The position numbers and the translations under genes were made by a program. A model generated the notes under the pieces. The model saw only the letters and a list, made by a program, of their open reading frames with translations, did no database searches and was not told the origin of the DNA. This document shows positions 12,387 to 29,607 of a stretch of DNA of 64,000 nucleotides, one piece after another. The stretch lies in contig NW_003546323.1 of NCBI RefSeq assembly GCF_000090795.2, forward strand, positions 169,860 to 233,859, given 5' to 3'. This DNA comes from Amphimedon queenslandica. Its lineage: Eukaryota; Porifera; Demospongiae; Haplosclerida; Niphatidae. Each line of letters begins with the position of its first letter. The first letter of the stretch is position 1.

Positions 12387-13957
12387 GTGTATACCCAGTG
12401 GCCAGAACAGTGTTAAGTGCTTTGAAACGATGGATAGATCCGTCCTCCATATTCATAGCTACCACTCCCCTGCACTCTCCTTCCTCCATTATCAGATCAA
12501 GAGCAAAATACTCAATGAAGTACTCAGTATTGAAACGCAGCGACTAGTAGAAAATGTATCATTTAATAATAGAACACAGTATCAATAGTTTACACAGTAC
12601 ATGTACTAGTGTTGAAACGAATAGTATTTTTCACTATTGGAATAATTGGCATGCTAAACGAACAAATATTCAAATATCTCACTATTCGTTTCAGCCCTAG
12701 TACATGTACATGTACAGACTAGCCTCTATATAATGGACACTTTGGTACAAGAAAGTGTCTCTGTTATACAGTGTCTTTTATGTGGAGGTTATTCTATACA
12801 GTAAGGAATGTAATTGGTACACTAGGTGCTGTCCGTTAAATGGAGGTGTACGCTACAGAGAGTGTCCATTAAGAGAGGCTATACTGTACATGTACATGTA
12901 CACATTACTTGTCCGTATAAAGTGTGGAGGAGTGAGTGGCCAGTTCTATCAGCCACACAGCAGCAGCGGTGAGCCTGCCCTCCTTTACCATAGTTCAGGC
13001 TACCTCCTCCAAAGGCTCTTTGATAAATACGACCATCTTCAAGTCTACTAAAGGGCATACCGTAATTCTCCAACTACAAGAAATGAATAATAATAATAAT
13101 AATAATAACAATATTATTATTATTATTATATTAATTACTTCAATGACTGTCCTTGGTGCCTCTTCTGTCATGTAGTGAATGGCGTCTTGATCCCCCAACC
13201 AGTCGGATCCTTTCACTGTATCGTACATATGCCACTTCCAATTGTCTTCTTCCATGTGACCTAAGGCGGCATTGATGCCACCCTGAGGAGAGAGAGGGAG
13301 GGAGAGAAGTGACATTCATTAACGGGTTGATTTTGGAAGTAAAATTTAGCAATTTCGCTATAATGAAACCCTAAATTAAAATTATGCTGAACACACTAAA
13401 TGTGACACGATTGCAATAAATCACAAAATTAATATCATTAAAAAAGGAAGCTTTCTCTCCCCATCTCCCTCACTTGAGCAGCAACAGTGTGCGAGCGAGT
13501 AGGGAACAGTTTAGTGATGCAGGCCGTCTTGAAACCTTGTGAGGAGAGACCAAAGGCCGCTCTAAGCCCCGCCCCTCCTGCCCCAACCACAATAGCATCA
13601 TAAGTATGATCAATGATTTGGTATTGGCCTTTACGAGATACCTGTAAATAAAATATTATCATTTATTATGAAAGAGATTGCTATTATTATACATTTAAAG
13701 ATAATAATGAAACAGAAATTGTATCTATTTATGATTAGAAATACAAACATTTGTACTACATTGTGTATTAATTCATGTAAATACACATGGAAGCTAATAA
13801 AGTCCTTACTTTAGCTGTATTGTTCTGTTTAGCGGCTGAAGAATGAAAAGGATTCCTTTTCAGTGTCCTTGGTATCTGTCAAGAGTGGAAATAAAGTCTC
13901 AGTTCCTTTCCGACTTACTTTTAGGCTCCGAGTGAGGAGAGCTCTAACAGCCGCCAT
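9580..13957 (-). CDS. SDHA: Succinate dehydrogenase flavoprotein subunit, mitochondrial
   Basis: Sixteen exons join in phase to 653 residues (human 664). Boundaries: 13957-13919, 13875-13810, 13641-13474, 13282-13139, 13073-12909, 12543-12395, 12271-12147, 11358-11190, 11128-11071, 10992-10855, 10795-10592, 10545-10450, 10389-10291, 10108-9965, 9829-9719, 9666-9580. The N-terminus is an Arg-rich mitochondrial presequence. Next come the FAD dinucleotide fold ([18 protein letters not shown]), the [16 protein letters not shown] block with the flavin-linked His, the active-site segment [20 protein letters not shown], and [18 protein letters not shown]. It ends [20 protein letters not shown]...RVY. 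It is the catalytic subunit of complex II, oxidising succinate to fumarate. Introns hold family B repeats (intron 7), a family C MITE (intron 5), a family D copy (intron 13) and AAT runs. Confidence 0.97.
10150..10262. repeat. Family D dispersed repeat
   Basis: GAGACCAGTCTAACTAAAAA through AAAAGTCTCCT, a sequence rich in GAGACC/GGTCTC that recurs at 38071-38222 (opposite strand), 42052-42205 and 45748-45860. It lies in SDHA intron 13. Confidence 0.75.
11375..12118. repeat. Family B tandem repeat array, about four units
   Basis: About four ~178 bp units lie head to tail in SDHA intron 7. Each contains AAGGACATCAATATGTATCA, then TTGGGGTGATTTCGGAGCC, the near-palindrome CCATGGGCTATAGCCTTGGG, and a closing TCAAACTTTCTACATAGC. 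The units are highly similar, indicating recent tandem amplification. Confidence 0.93.
12316..12386. repeat. (AAT)n microsatellite in SDHA intron 6
   Basis: An uninterrupted AAT run sits between exons 6 and 7. Similar runs occur in other SDHA introns (about 10998-11056 and 13088-13130). Confidence 0.95.
12715..12886. mobile_element. Family C MITE, full copy in SDHA intron 5
   Basis: About 172 bp flanked by TA on both sides, with inverted termini CAGACTAGCCTCTATATAAT and, at the other end, the reverse complement of CAGTATAGCCTCTCTTAATG. TA target duplication and CAGT-type ends suggest a Tc1/mariner-derived non-autonomous element. Its right end lies 21 nt from the 5' splice site of SDHA exon 5. 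Confidence 0.8.
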
Positions 13958-14131
13958 TTTAAACCACGCCCACAAGTAACAATATGTAATAATCATTAAC
14001 GTATTACGTAATCTTAATTATAAACAAGTTATTAAAAGTTATTAAAACAAGTTATGAAATTCTCTAAACTACAAAAAAAACAAAAATACACTTGCAGTTT
14101 CTGCACACACAGACTCAAAAAATGAATTAGT

Positions 14132-16611
14132 TTATTTTCTCATGCTCATTTTCTTTCTCAGTTCTTCTTGAAAGTCCATGCCTCCTAATGGGCGGAGCTG
14201 GTCTTTCTTTACTCCACCTCGAGCTCCAGAAGATGACGACGACACAGTGGGTGTGGTTTTCTTTGGAGGCCGATAATTAAGAGGAGGGGGTGGTGGAGGA
14301 GGAGNNNNNNNNNNTTTGGAGGCCGATAATTAAGAGGAGGGGGTGGTGGTGGAGGAGGAGGGGGAGGAGGCGGGACACCTTCTGGTAGAGGAGGAGGACG
14401 AGGGATACCTCCAGGTCCGGGGCAAGGAGGAGGATAAGGGATACCTCCAGGTCCGGGGCAAGGAGGAAAGGCACCTCCAGGTCTGGGAGGAGGAGGCGGG
14501 GCACTTTTTAAAGGGGGAGGAGGTGGGGTACCTCCAGTCGGTGGTGGAGGAGGTGGGGCACCTCCAGTAGGTGGTGGAGGAGGTGGGGCACCTCCAGTTG
14601 GTGGTGGAGGAGGAGGGGCACCTCCAGTTGGTGGTGGAGGAGGTGGGGCACCTCCAGTCGGTGGTGGAGGAGGTGGGGCACCTCCAGTAGGTGGTGGAGG
14701 AGGTGGGGCACCTCCAGTTGGTGGTGGAGGAGGAGGGGCACCTCCAGTTGGTGGTGGAGGAGGTGGGGCACCTCCAGTCGGTGGTGGAGGAGGTGGGGCA
14801 CCTCCAGTAGGTGGTGGAGGAGGTGGGGCACCTCCAGTTGGTGGTGGAGGAGGAGGGGCACCTCCAGTTGGTGGCGGAGGAGGAGGAGCAGCTACAACAG
14901 GAGGAGGTGCGGCAACTATTCCAGGAACTGGAGGGGATGATGTATTGGTTGGTTTAAAAGGAGCAGCTGCTGGTGTGGCAGTACTTACAGTAGCAGCTTT
15001 TGATGATGGAAGAGGGTCTTTAGCTGGCGGTGGTGTGGGAGCATTATCAGATACACCATTAACATTATTATCAGGTAAGACTCGTCCTAACTGAGGTTTG
15101 AAAGACGACGAAGGGCCAGAAGATTTAACAACATTTCTGTTTGGTATGACACGTCCTAACTGAGGCTTGAACGAGGAGCTGGAGTTACCAGCTGGTTCCT
15201 TAGTAGGATTTGAATCAATGACCCGACCAAGCTGTGGCTTGAAACTAGCGGAAGGTAAAGGCTCATCTACAACCTTCCCTAGCTGTGGTTTTTTAGATTT
15301 ATGATCGATAGCTAGTATTAGCTCTTCCTCTGTCATCAGTAAGGTGCTGCTTCCATCAATTTTAGCCCCAAGCTCATTCTTAAAGGAACTCGGAACTTTG
15401 TTAGCACCCATTGCTTTTTGCTTGTTGGTAAAGTATCCTGCAGCCTTTGACTGGGCCAGTTCTTCTGCTAAATCCTCGTCTAACTGACTCTCAATTGCTT
15501 TCTGTGTGGACGAGTACACTCCGCCTGTAGAAGTACCAAATTTACGCGGAGTGAAGGCAGGGGCTTTAGTGGGAGTGGTCTCCTTTTTGATGGACGTAGC
15601 GACAGGTGTAGTGACCTTATTTGGAGTGGTAGTGATGGGCGGGGCTGAGGGTGGAGATGGTGATTTAACTAGTGCGGGAGGATCAACTTTATCGGGCACT
15701 TTAGTGGGTGGAGCTTCTACTTTACTAGGAGGCGTGGTCACTTTAGGGGACACCGTCTTTACAGCAGTACCAGTAGGAGGAACCGGTTTGACTGGTTCTT
15801 TAATTGACGTCTTTACAGTTGGGGGAGGGGCAGGTTTCGTGAAAGGACTGGGAACTTTATTAATTGGACGTGGGGCGGAGACAGGAGCAGGTGAGACTGT
15901 CTTAACGGTGGGAGGGGGAAGGGGTTTAGAGGGACTGGGGGTTCGTTGAAGGGGTACTCCCCCTCCTGTGCCAGCACCCAATGTCACAGTGCCTGAGGCA
16001 CTTGTACCATTACTTGTAACCTTAGGGCCAGGTCCTTTCTTGTCTTCTGCTTTCCCGTTTGTAATAGAAGAAGGTACAGTAGATGGTACGGGTTGACTGC
16101 TCGGCTTGGTTGAACCGACTATCTTCTTAACAGCTTGCTGTCTCGCTTCCTTCTGCTGCAGTAGAGACAGATTGGCAGAGAGTGAGCTAGTGCCGCCTAC
16201 ACGAACGGCTGTTCTCTGGTGAGCTGGTATTCCACCTGCTTGTGAAGAATTGCTTAGAATTTTAGGAGTAACAGAGGCCAAGAATGCCTCTGCTTCACGT
16301 TCTCTCGCTTTCTCATCCTCCATAGCAGCTAGATCCTTCAAAACTTGCTTCTTCTGGAAATGGAGACAGGAGCTTGTAATATAGTTAATTAATATTCATT
16401 ATCATGAATATTAATTATTATAATATTATTCATTGAAATTCAAACACACTAAAATACAGCTGCTAGAATACATACATAATTGGATTATATAGAGGGACTT
16501 TCATAAGCCAATACAAACACACACACACACATACAAACACTGTCTGTTTCAATGTTTATACAGAGAAAGCCATGAAAACAGAGATAGCTTCATCTATCTT
16601 ACTTGCTTCAT
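14132..16611 (-). CDS. Proline-rich FH1-like protein or VPS11 C-terminal extension
   Basis: A large exon (16353-14132) and a possible 12 nt micro-exon (16614-16603, AMKQ) encode about 720 residues. The N-terminal part is a charged helix (VLKDLAAMEDEKARERE). A long Pro/Thr/Ser region follows, then four repeats of the type SFKPQLGRV, then about twelve TGGAPPPPPP units plus further polyproline, ending NYRPPKKTTPTV and GGMDFQEELRKKMSMRK-stop. Polyproline of this form typically binds profilin, SH3 or EVH1 domains, so an actin-regulatory role is plausible but not shown. A 10-N gap at 14305-14314 breaks the frame artificially. If it is an independent gene, the ATG at 16611 is the simplest start. The exon is also phase-compatible with the last VPS11 exon upstream. 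Confidence 0.72.
14305..14314. other. Assembly gap (10 N) with duplicated flanks
   Basis: The ~45 bp on each side of the N run both begin TTTGGAGGCCGATAATTAAG and continue into the same GGAGG-rich sequence (14259-14304 and 14315-14361). The contig ends probably overlap and were not merged. Confidence 0.9.
14521..14880. repeat. Coding 30 bp repeat in 120 bp higher-order units
   Basis: Twelve 30 bp units encode TGGAPPPPPP on the minus strand. Four variants, distinguished by silent bases, form a 120 bp block that is repeated three times almost identically (14521-14640, 14641-14760, 14761-14880). Confidence 0.93.
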
Positions 16612-17034
16612 TGCCTGTGTCAACAAGAAATAAACAAAATTACATCACATGTGTATCTATAGTTGTTTGTAATATTCTGAATTCCACTATAAGGCCTAAC
16701 ACAAATATGATTAACATAGCTTAAATTACTTAGTACAACATTTGGTAGCACCTGCCAATAAAATGTCCCCTTGTTCTAGGCCCCCCTCATGCACAGATAC
16801 AAAGATAAAGGGAAAGAGAAAGAGAGAGAGAGACAAACAAAGATAACTAGTTTATTCCTTATTAAGAGAGGAGCAAGAAGTGCAAAGGAAGTCTGGGCAC
16901 ATTGTTTAACAGAGCTGCCAACATAAATAAAGCTCCTTATAAAGTAAGGGGAACACAAATTCAATATAATAGGCCAATACACCCAATAATTAATAAATGC
17001 AGCTGTCAAGTATTTGTATCTACGTAACGATCCA
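16375..17034. other. Intron or intergenic sequence between VPS11 and the proline-rich exon
   Basis: AT-rich, with CA and GA short repeats. The only possible coding segment is the 12 nt micro-exon at 16603-16614, flanked by CACAG and GTAAG. Confidence 0.5.
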
Positions 17035-17195
17035 CAGTGTAGCCTCTTTATTATAAGGACCTGTCCTTAATACAGAGGTATCCTCATTTCAGAGGTACTT
17101 TTGTATAGGCTTGTACCAATTGGGACATCACAAAATGCCCTTATTATAAAGGTGTCCTCATTATAAAGGTGTCCTTTATTAAAGAGGCTACACTG
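17035..17195. mobile_element. Family C MITE, second subtype
   Basis: About 161 bp with termini CAGTGTAGCCTCTTTATTA and the inverse AAAGAGGCTACACTG, followed by TA. Internal blocks (GGTGTCCTCATT, GTACCAATTGGGACAT) recur near 37437-37565 and 40620-40775. Its right terminus lies 16 nt beyond the 5' splice site of VPS11 exon 26. Confidence 0.8.
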
Positions 17196-17212
17196 TACAT
17201 TGTTTTTCTTAC

Positions 17213-23413
<6,201 letters not shown>

Positions 23414-23542
23414 CTTGAAAGAGGTGTGGCTAGCTAGTACCCAACCACGCCCTTTACAAATCATTTTCATTAAGCTCCGTATTTGTTTCCGTTTATATCC
23501 GCATTACTCAGTATTCTAAAAAATTCCCGGGGTTTTTTCAAG
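23414..23542. promoter_or_regulatory. 129 bp bidirectional promoter, VPS11 / Ku80
   Basis: The two start codons are divergent with only 129 bp between them, so 5' UTRs and promoter must overlap. No TATA box is obvious; a CCGTTTATATCCG stretch and a CCCGGGG near the Ku80 side are the most GC-rich parts. Confidence 0.6.
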
Positions 23543-25489
23543 ATGGCAGGAGCGTTAAAAGTATACAATAAGAATGAGAAATATAAGCTATATATGTATA
23601 TAATTGTTTTTTATTTTAGGATTTTATAATTCTGTTGATTGATGTGGGACCAGAAATGGGAGATGTTCCACTAAGTGTGGGCGGGGCTGGAGGTGATGAC
23701 CACACCCACTTAGAATCCGCACTAAAAATAGCTCAACAAATTGTTTTTCAAAAAGTGCGTCACATTTAAATAATTTTGAATAAATTTAGCACTATATTAA
23801 AAATGAGACATAAGATTAATACTAATTATCATTATTTATTATCTTTTGATTAGATATTTTCTGGTAGCAAAGATGAAGTGGGTGTGGTTTTATTTGGTAC
23901 TGCCGATACTGACAATCACTTGTCAGCTGACGGAGGGTATCAAAACATTAGCTCAGTTTGGGACGTGACTACACCCACCACCGAACTAGCTAAATATTTA
24001 AAAGAAAAAGTTAAGTGTGGACCTGCTCCTGCAGACTGTATCCACTTAATAACTACTTAATAACTACTTAGTTGGTACCTTAATTAGTTAATGTTTGTGG
24101 GTGTGGCTAGTTATTAATAGTTATTATTTCTTAACGTTCTTCATTAGTTATTGATGCCATTGTGGTGGCTATTGATATACTAGTTAAGGTCACCAGGTAA
24201 ATATTTCAATATGTATTTAATCGTACTCTCTTTCTTCCCCCCCTCTCTCTCTCTCAGTAATAAGAAGAAGGTTGGTGAGAAGAAGATATATTTATTTACA
24301 GATGCTAGCAGTGGTTGCTCTGACGATCAAATCAAGGAAATCATAGAAGGACTCAAGTCAAAAAATATTGATCTTGTCATAATGTAAGAGCATTACAAAT
24401 TATTATATCTACACAGCATAAGGACATCAATATGTATCAGAAAATGTAATAAAAATTTGGGGTGATTTTGGAGCCATTTTTTGCAAAAAAAAACCATGGG
24501 CTATAGCCTTGGGTATTTTTCAAAAATTGGCCAGTTTTTTAAATGGCCATATCTCCAGAATTTGAGCTCGGAATCAGCTCAAACTTTCTACATAGCATAA
24601 GGACATCAATGTGTATCAGAGAATAGAGTTCATTATTGCTGTTTGTACAGTAACTCTATCTTTTTCTAGTGGTCCTACTTTGCCTAATAGCGAAACGGAG
24701 GATGACAGGAATGATGATAATGATGATTCTGTTCCTGGTCCCTCTCATGGCCGCCGCCCCCCAGCCCCTCATTATAAGAAGACACCAGCTCAAGAAGAAG
24801 GAGAACGTGTTCTGTCCCTCCTAGTTAGTGAGGGTGCTGGTCGTTCCTTCAGTTTCCACGATGCTATGAACATTTCAAGTTTCATAAGTAAAAATGCCAA
24901 GAAGCAGACGACACGTTTTGCCGGTGTCCTTGAGATTGGGCCTCAATTGAAAATACCGTGCAAGATTTTTACAAAAGTACATGTACATGTATTGTTATGT
25001 TGTTGTTGTTGTTATTTATTATTATTATTATGTTGTTGTTGTTATTTATTATTATGTTGTTGTTGTTGTTATTTTAGTCAATGCATGAGAGGCCTGCTAC
25101 TTGGAAGAAGCTGTCAGCCATTAGTCAGTCCTCAGCTAATCCAGGGACAATGGCTATTAATTTGGAGAGGAGCTACCACTTACAGGATGAAGATGAAACT
25201 GAAGTGGACCTCTCTGATACTATTAAAGGTCAGGATTGCTATCACCTTTACTCCCTCTCTCTCTCTTTTGTAGTTAAGCTCTTTAGTTATTTTTTTGCAC
25301 AAATTTCATGTTAGCTTAGTCTGTTCTTCTTCATAGGTTACCGGTATGGTAGGAGTCTCATTCCGGTTTCATCAGAAGACGACGATAATATGAAACTATC
25401 GGCTAGCAAGTGTCTCTCGTTACTGGGATTCACATCAAGAAACAAAGTATTCATTATTATTATTATTATTATTATCAATTATTTACATG

Positions 25490-25552
<63 letters not shown>

Positions 25553-26061
25553 GGTTCGGCAGGAGTTATTGGTAGGTTCTTCAGTTCAAGTCCTAATTGC
25601 TAACCCGGACAGTGAAGTAATTAATATATGACTCCTCCCACTTAACTCCGCCCCTAAACCTCCCCCTAGCCCTCTGCTGTCTCCCTCTCGGCCATTATCC
25701 GTGCTCTTTATGAAATGGACATGGCCGGAATCGCTCGCTACGTATTTCGCAATAACGCCAGTCCAAGACTCTGTGCTCTAGTACCTCACATAAAACCTAA
25801 TTATGAAGTGGGTGGGACCGTAGGTGTGGTTTGTGATTAATATATTTTTTTAGTGTTTGTTCGTTGTCCAGTTGCCTTATATGGAAGACCTCAGACAGTT
25901 TTCATTTGCTTCGTTGTCCCACCCAAAACTAGAGCCATCAGGTAATGCATGTACATGTATAGCTGCTGGTAATAGCCTACCTCTCTCTCCCTCTCTTTCC
26001 TTTCGCCAGATGAACAATTGACAGCTGTAGATGAATTAATTAATAACATGGAATTAGAGTA

Positions 26062-26096
<35 letters not shown>

Positions 26097-27700
26097 AATA
26101 TTCATTAATTTCAGCGATGATTTTAATACAAAGGAAATCAAGAATCCTCTCTTTCAGAGAACATTTCAGGTTATTCTATAAATAGAAGGTGTTAAAGATG
26201 ATGTCATTATGATGTATTGTAGTGTTTGGAGCACAGGTCTCTCAATCCTGATGATCCTTTGCCACCTTTAGAACCAGCACTGGAAAGGTATTCTAAATAT
26301 AGCAACATGATTCTAAATATAGTAACAATGTGTCGTCATTATTTTTTTAGATGTTTAAATCCCAGTCCAGCTCTGTTGAGCCAATGTTCCTCATCTGTAT
26401 TGAAAGTAAAGGTAAGTTTGAGTATTTTTAAATATAATTATTATTTTATTTTATTATTTTGTTGTGTAGAAAGTGTTTCCATTGACAAGAATTGATGACA
26501 AAAATAAAGACAAAACAGCAGTGACCAATGTATGGAAGAAGAGGTGAGAGTGGGAGGGAGAGAGTTCTGTTCCTGCCATGTTCATATGTTTCTCTCCAGT
26601 ACTGACATTAATTTAGATGCTAAAGATGGAGCAGAAGGTGACGACAATGACTTGCCTTCTTCAAAACGTTCCAAAACTGACGAGACTGATTTCAGCATTG
26701 CCTCGCTAGCCAAGGGTGAAGTTAACGAGGTGTGGGCGTGTCATAATCATGTGACTGTCATGTGATGTGATTGGTGTAGGTTGGCACTGTGGATCCTGTT
26801 GGGGACTATAAGAAAATGATTCAAAATAACAGCGATACTTTTGATAAAGGTAATTTAAACCAAACCTACGCAACATAGTGTATATGCATCAGGAAATGTA
26901 ATAAAAATGGAGGATTTTCTCATTTTCATTTTTGGCAAAATTTGGTCAGAAACCCTGTACTATAGTACAGGGACTTTGGCCTGATTTTGGTCGGACTACA
27001 ACAAATCTAGTATTTTAGTATAGCCCCTTCGTATTTCCCTCTCCCTCTCTCTCTCTCTTGTAGCCACTAAGCAGCTGGAAGAGGTTATATTCCGGTTAAT
27101 TAAAGGATCGCTGGGCGACGTCATGTACTCCAAAGCAATGAACTGCATTAGAACAATGAGAGCTGAAGCCATTCAAGTGAGGCCTCCGTCAGAAGAAAGA
27201 TCAAATAGTTCATTAAACATTATCATACAATATTTGGCTGCTTATACTTCTTGTTTTAAAAGTATTTTTTTCTTGTTCTCTTTTTCTCTTGTAGGCCTCA
27301 GCTCCAGCTGGTTTCAATGAGTATTTGAAAAGGTTGAAAGAGGAACTGATTGGAACCCGCTACTCTTCATTCTGGGACGAGATGGTCAAAGAAAGCCTAT
27401 CCCTCATAACGTCCAGCGAATGTGACAAGAGCAACGTCAGTCAAGAACTGTCTGATAAAGTAAAGATGCAATATATTAACGACACCATATTATTGTTGTT
27501 ACTATTGTTGTTATTGTTGTTGTTGTTATTATTCTTGTTGTTGTTGTTAGTTTCTGAGTGAAGATGTTGACACTGTGGCTCCTGTTGACAATAAAGTTGA
27601 AGAGGAAGAAGATGAAGATTTGGTAATAAAGTTTAATTTTATTTAATAATTTTTACATTTTTTAATTAATTCATTTCTTTAGTTGGCAATGATGGACTGA
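23543..27700 (+). CDS. XRCC5: Ku80 subunit of the Ku DNA end-binding heterodimer
   Basis: Twenty-two exons join to 746 residues (human 732): 23543-23560, 23620-23754, 23854-24037, 24148-24196, 24258-24383, 24670-24976, 25078-25228, 25337-25446, 25554-25616, 25670-25807, 25854-25941, 26010-26058, 26115-26169, 26223-26287, 26351-26411, 26470-26543, 26600-26729, 26780-26849, 27064-27176, 27295-27459, 27551-27622, 27683-27700. Residues ~7-230 form the vWA-like domain (FIILLIDVGPEMG, VGVVLFGTADTDN, YLFTDASSGCSDDQ). The beta-barrel core follows (GYRYGRSLIPVSSED, KCLSLLGF, CLFVVQLPYMEDLRQFSF, FQRTFQCLEHRSLNPDDPLP), then the helical C-terminal domain and an acidic tail ending DEDLLAMMD. That tail resembles the DNA-PKcs-binding tail of vertebrate Ku80. 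The protein binds DNA ends with Ku70 in non-homologous end joining. Confidence 0.97.
24405..24625. repeat. Family B repeat, about 1.2 units, in Ku80 intron 5
   Basis: Begins with the shared AAGGACATCAATATGTATCA block and includes the CCATGGGCTATAGCCTTGGG centre. Same orientation as the SDHA and 50 kb arrays. Confidence 0.9.
26862..27000. repeat. Family A repeat unit in Ku80 intron 18
   Basis: Single partial unit with the 20 bp palindrome at 26953-26972. Confidence 0.85.
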
Positions 27701-27799
27701 TGCTTTAATGGATGCACTCAACAGCTATTGCTTAAAGCTCTTTATGTTTAACAAATTTTATTGATTATCAGTTTATAGCTACTGAATTGATTTGATGAA

Positions 27800-29243
27800 T
27801 GTATCATTGTGTCCAGAAAGTTTGAGCTGATTTTGGCAAAGAATTTACAAGTTATGGCCACTTGAAAATGATCCTCTTTTTGAAAAAATACCAAAGTCTA
27901 TAGTATGGACCATAGTTTTTCTGAAAAATGGCTTCGAAATCACCTCAACTTTTTATTACATTTTCTGATACATATTGATGCCCTTATGCTGTGTAGAAAG
28001 TTTGAGCTAATTCCGAGCTCAAATTCTGGAGTTACAGCCATTTTAAAAAATGAGCTAATTTTTGAAAAATATCCAAGGCTATAGCCCATGGTTTTTTCCA
28101 AAAAATGGGTCCGAAATCACCCCAAATTTTTATTACATTTTCTGATACATATTGATGTCCTTATGCTATGTAGAAAGTTTGAGTCAATTCTGATAAAAAA
28201 TTTTTGAGTTACGGCCATTTAAAAAAAACTGGCCAATTTTTGAAAATTACCCAAGGCTATAGCCCATGGTTTTTTCTGAAAAATGGCTCCGAAATCACCC
28301 CAACTTTTTATTACATTTTCTGATACATATTGATGTCCTTATGCTATGTAGAAAGTTTGAGTCAATTCCGATGAAAAATTTTTGAGTTACGGCCATTTTA
28401 AAAAACAAGCCAATTTTTGAAAAATACCCAAGGCTATAGCCCATGGTTTTTTCTGAAAAATGGCTCCAAAATCACCCCCAACTTTTTATTACATTTTCTG
28501 ATACATATTGATGTCCTTATGCTATGTAGAAAGTTTGAGTCAATTCCGATAAAAAATTTTTGAGTTACGGCCATTTTAAAAAATAGGCCAATTTTAAAAA
28601 ATACCCAAGGCTATAGCCCATGGTTTTTTCCAAGAATGGCTCCGAAATCACCCCAAATTTTTATTACATTTTCTGATACATATTGATGTCCTTACACTAT
28701 GTAGAAAGTTTGAGCTGATTCTGAGCTCAAATTTTTGAGTCATGGCCATTTTAAAAAACAAGCCAATTTTTGAAAAATACCCAAGGCTATAGCCCATGGT
28801 TTTTTCCAAAAAATAGCTCCGAAATCACTCCCAATTTTTATTACATTTTCTGATACATATTGATGTCCTTATGCTATGTAGAAAGTTTGAGGTGATTCCG
28901 ACAAAAAAATTTTTGAGTTATAACCATTTTAAAAAACGGGCCAATTTTTGAAAAATACCCAAGGCTATAGCCCATGGGTTTTTTCAAAAAATGGCTCCGA
29001 AATCACCCCAAATTTTTATTACATTTTCTGATACATATTGGTGTCCTTATACTATGTAGAAAGTTTGAGGTGATTCCGAGCTCAAATTTTTTTAGTTATG
29101 ACCATTTTAAAAAACAAGCCAATTTTTGAAAAATACCCAAGGCTATAGCCCATGGTTTTTCCTTTAAAAAGACTCCGAAATCACCCCAAATTTTTATTAC
29201 ATTTTCTAATACATATTGATGTCCTTATACTATGTAGAAAGTT
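27800..29243. repeat. Family B tandem array, about eight units, reverse orientation
   Basis: About eight ~178 bp units in the reverse orientation relative to the SDHA and 50 kb copies (reads TCTGATACATATTGATGTCC, CCCAAGGCTATAGCCCATGG). It starts ~100 bp after the Ku80 stop and ends ~365 bp before the first exon of the EFHC C-terminal half. No coding content. Confidence 0.93.
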
Positions 29244-29607
29244 TGATGTACATGTAATCCTGATTGCCAAATTGCAACAACAAAATTAATTTTTATATTT
29301 TGTTTGTTCTACTCTAACTGTGTGTTTGTACTCTTATATACGTCACAACATCACAACGTCAGGTGTACTGTGCGTGTCCATTGTTTATCAGTGCATGTAT
29401 GCCAACAGCACAAGTGATCACAGTTACCAACTAACATCATATCACATCCTCTAAAGTCATTGCACGCTTCATTCTTTCCCAGTAATCCTTCACTTTGTAG
29501 TTCTCTTGTCATTGTTGGGTTTCATATGTTACATCCTCAATCACAGACAATTAATATTCTCCCTCCCTCCCTCCCTCCCTCTCCCTCTCCTCTTCCTGTG
29601 TGTATAG

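Noticed and set aside
12544-12908. Family C MITE as a complete introner creating SDHA intron 5
   Set aside because: The element occupies only part of the intron; ~170 bp of unrelated sequence lies between it and the acceptor.
14508-14861. LLHHQLEVPH-type repeat frame
   Set aside because: Alternate frame of the 30 bp TGGAPPPPPP repeat.
15506-15949. 147-codon Gly/Val-rich plus-strand frame
   Set aside because: Antisense shadow of the proline/threonine-rich exon; composition is explained by the coding strand.
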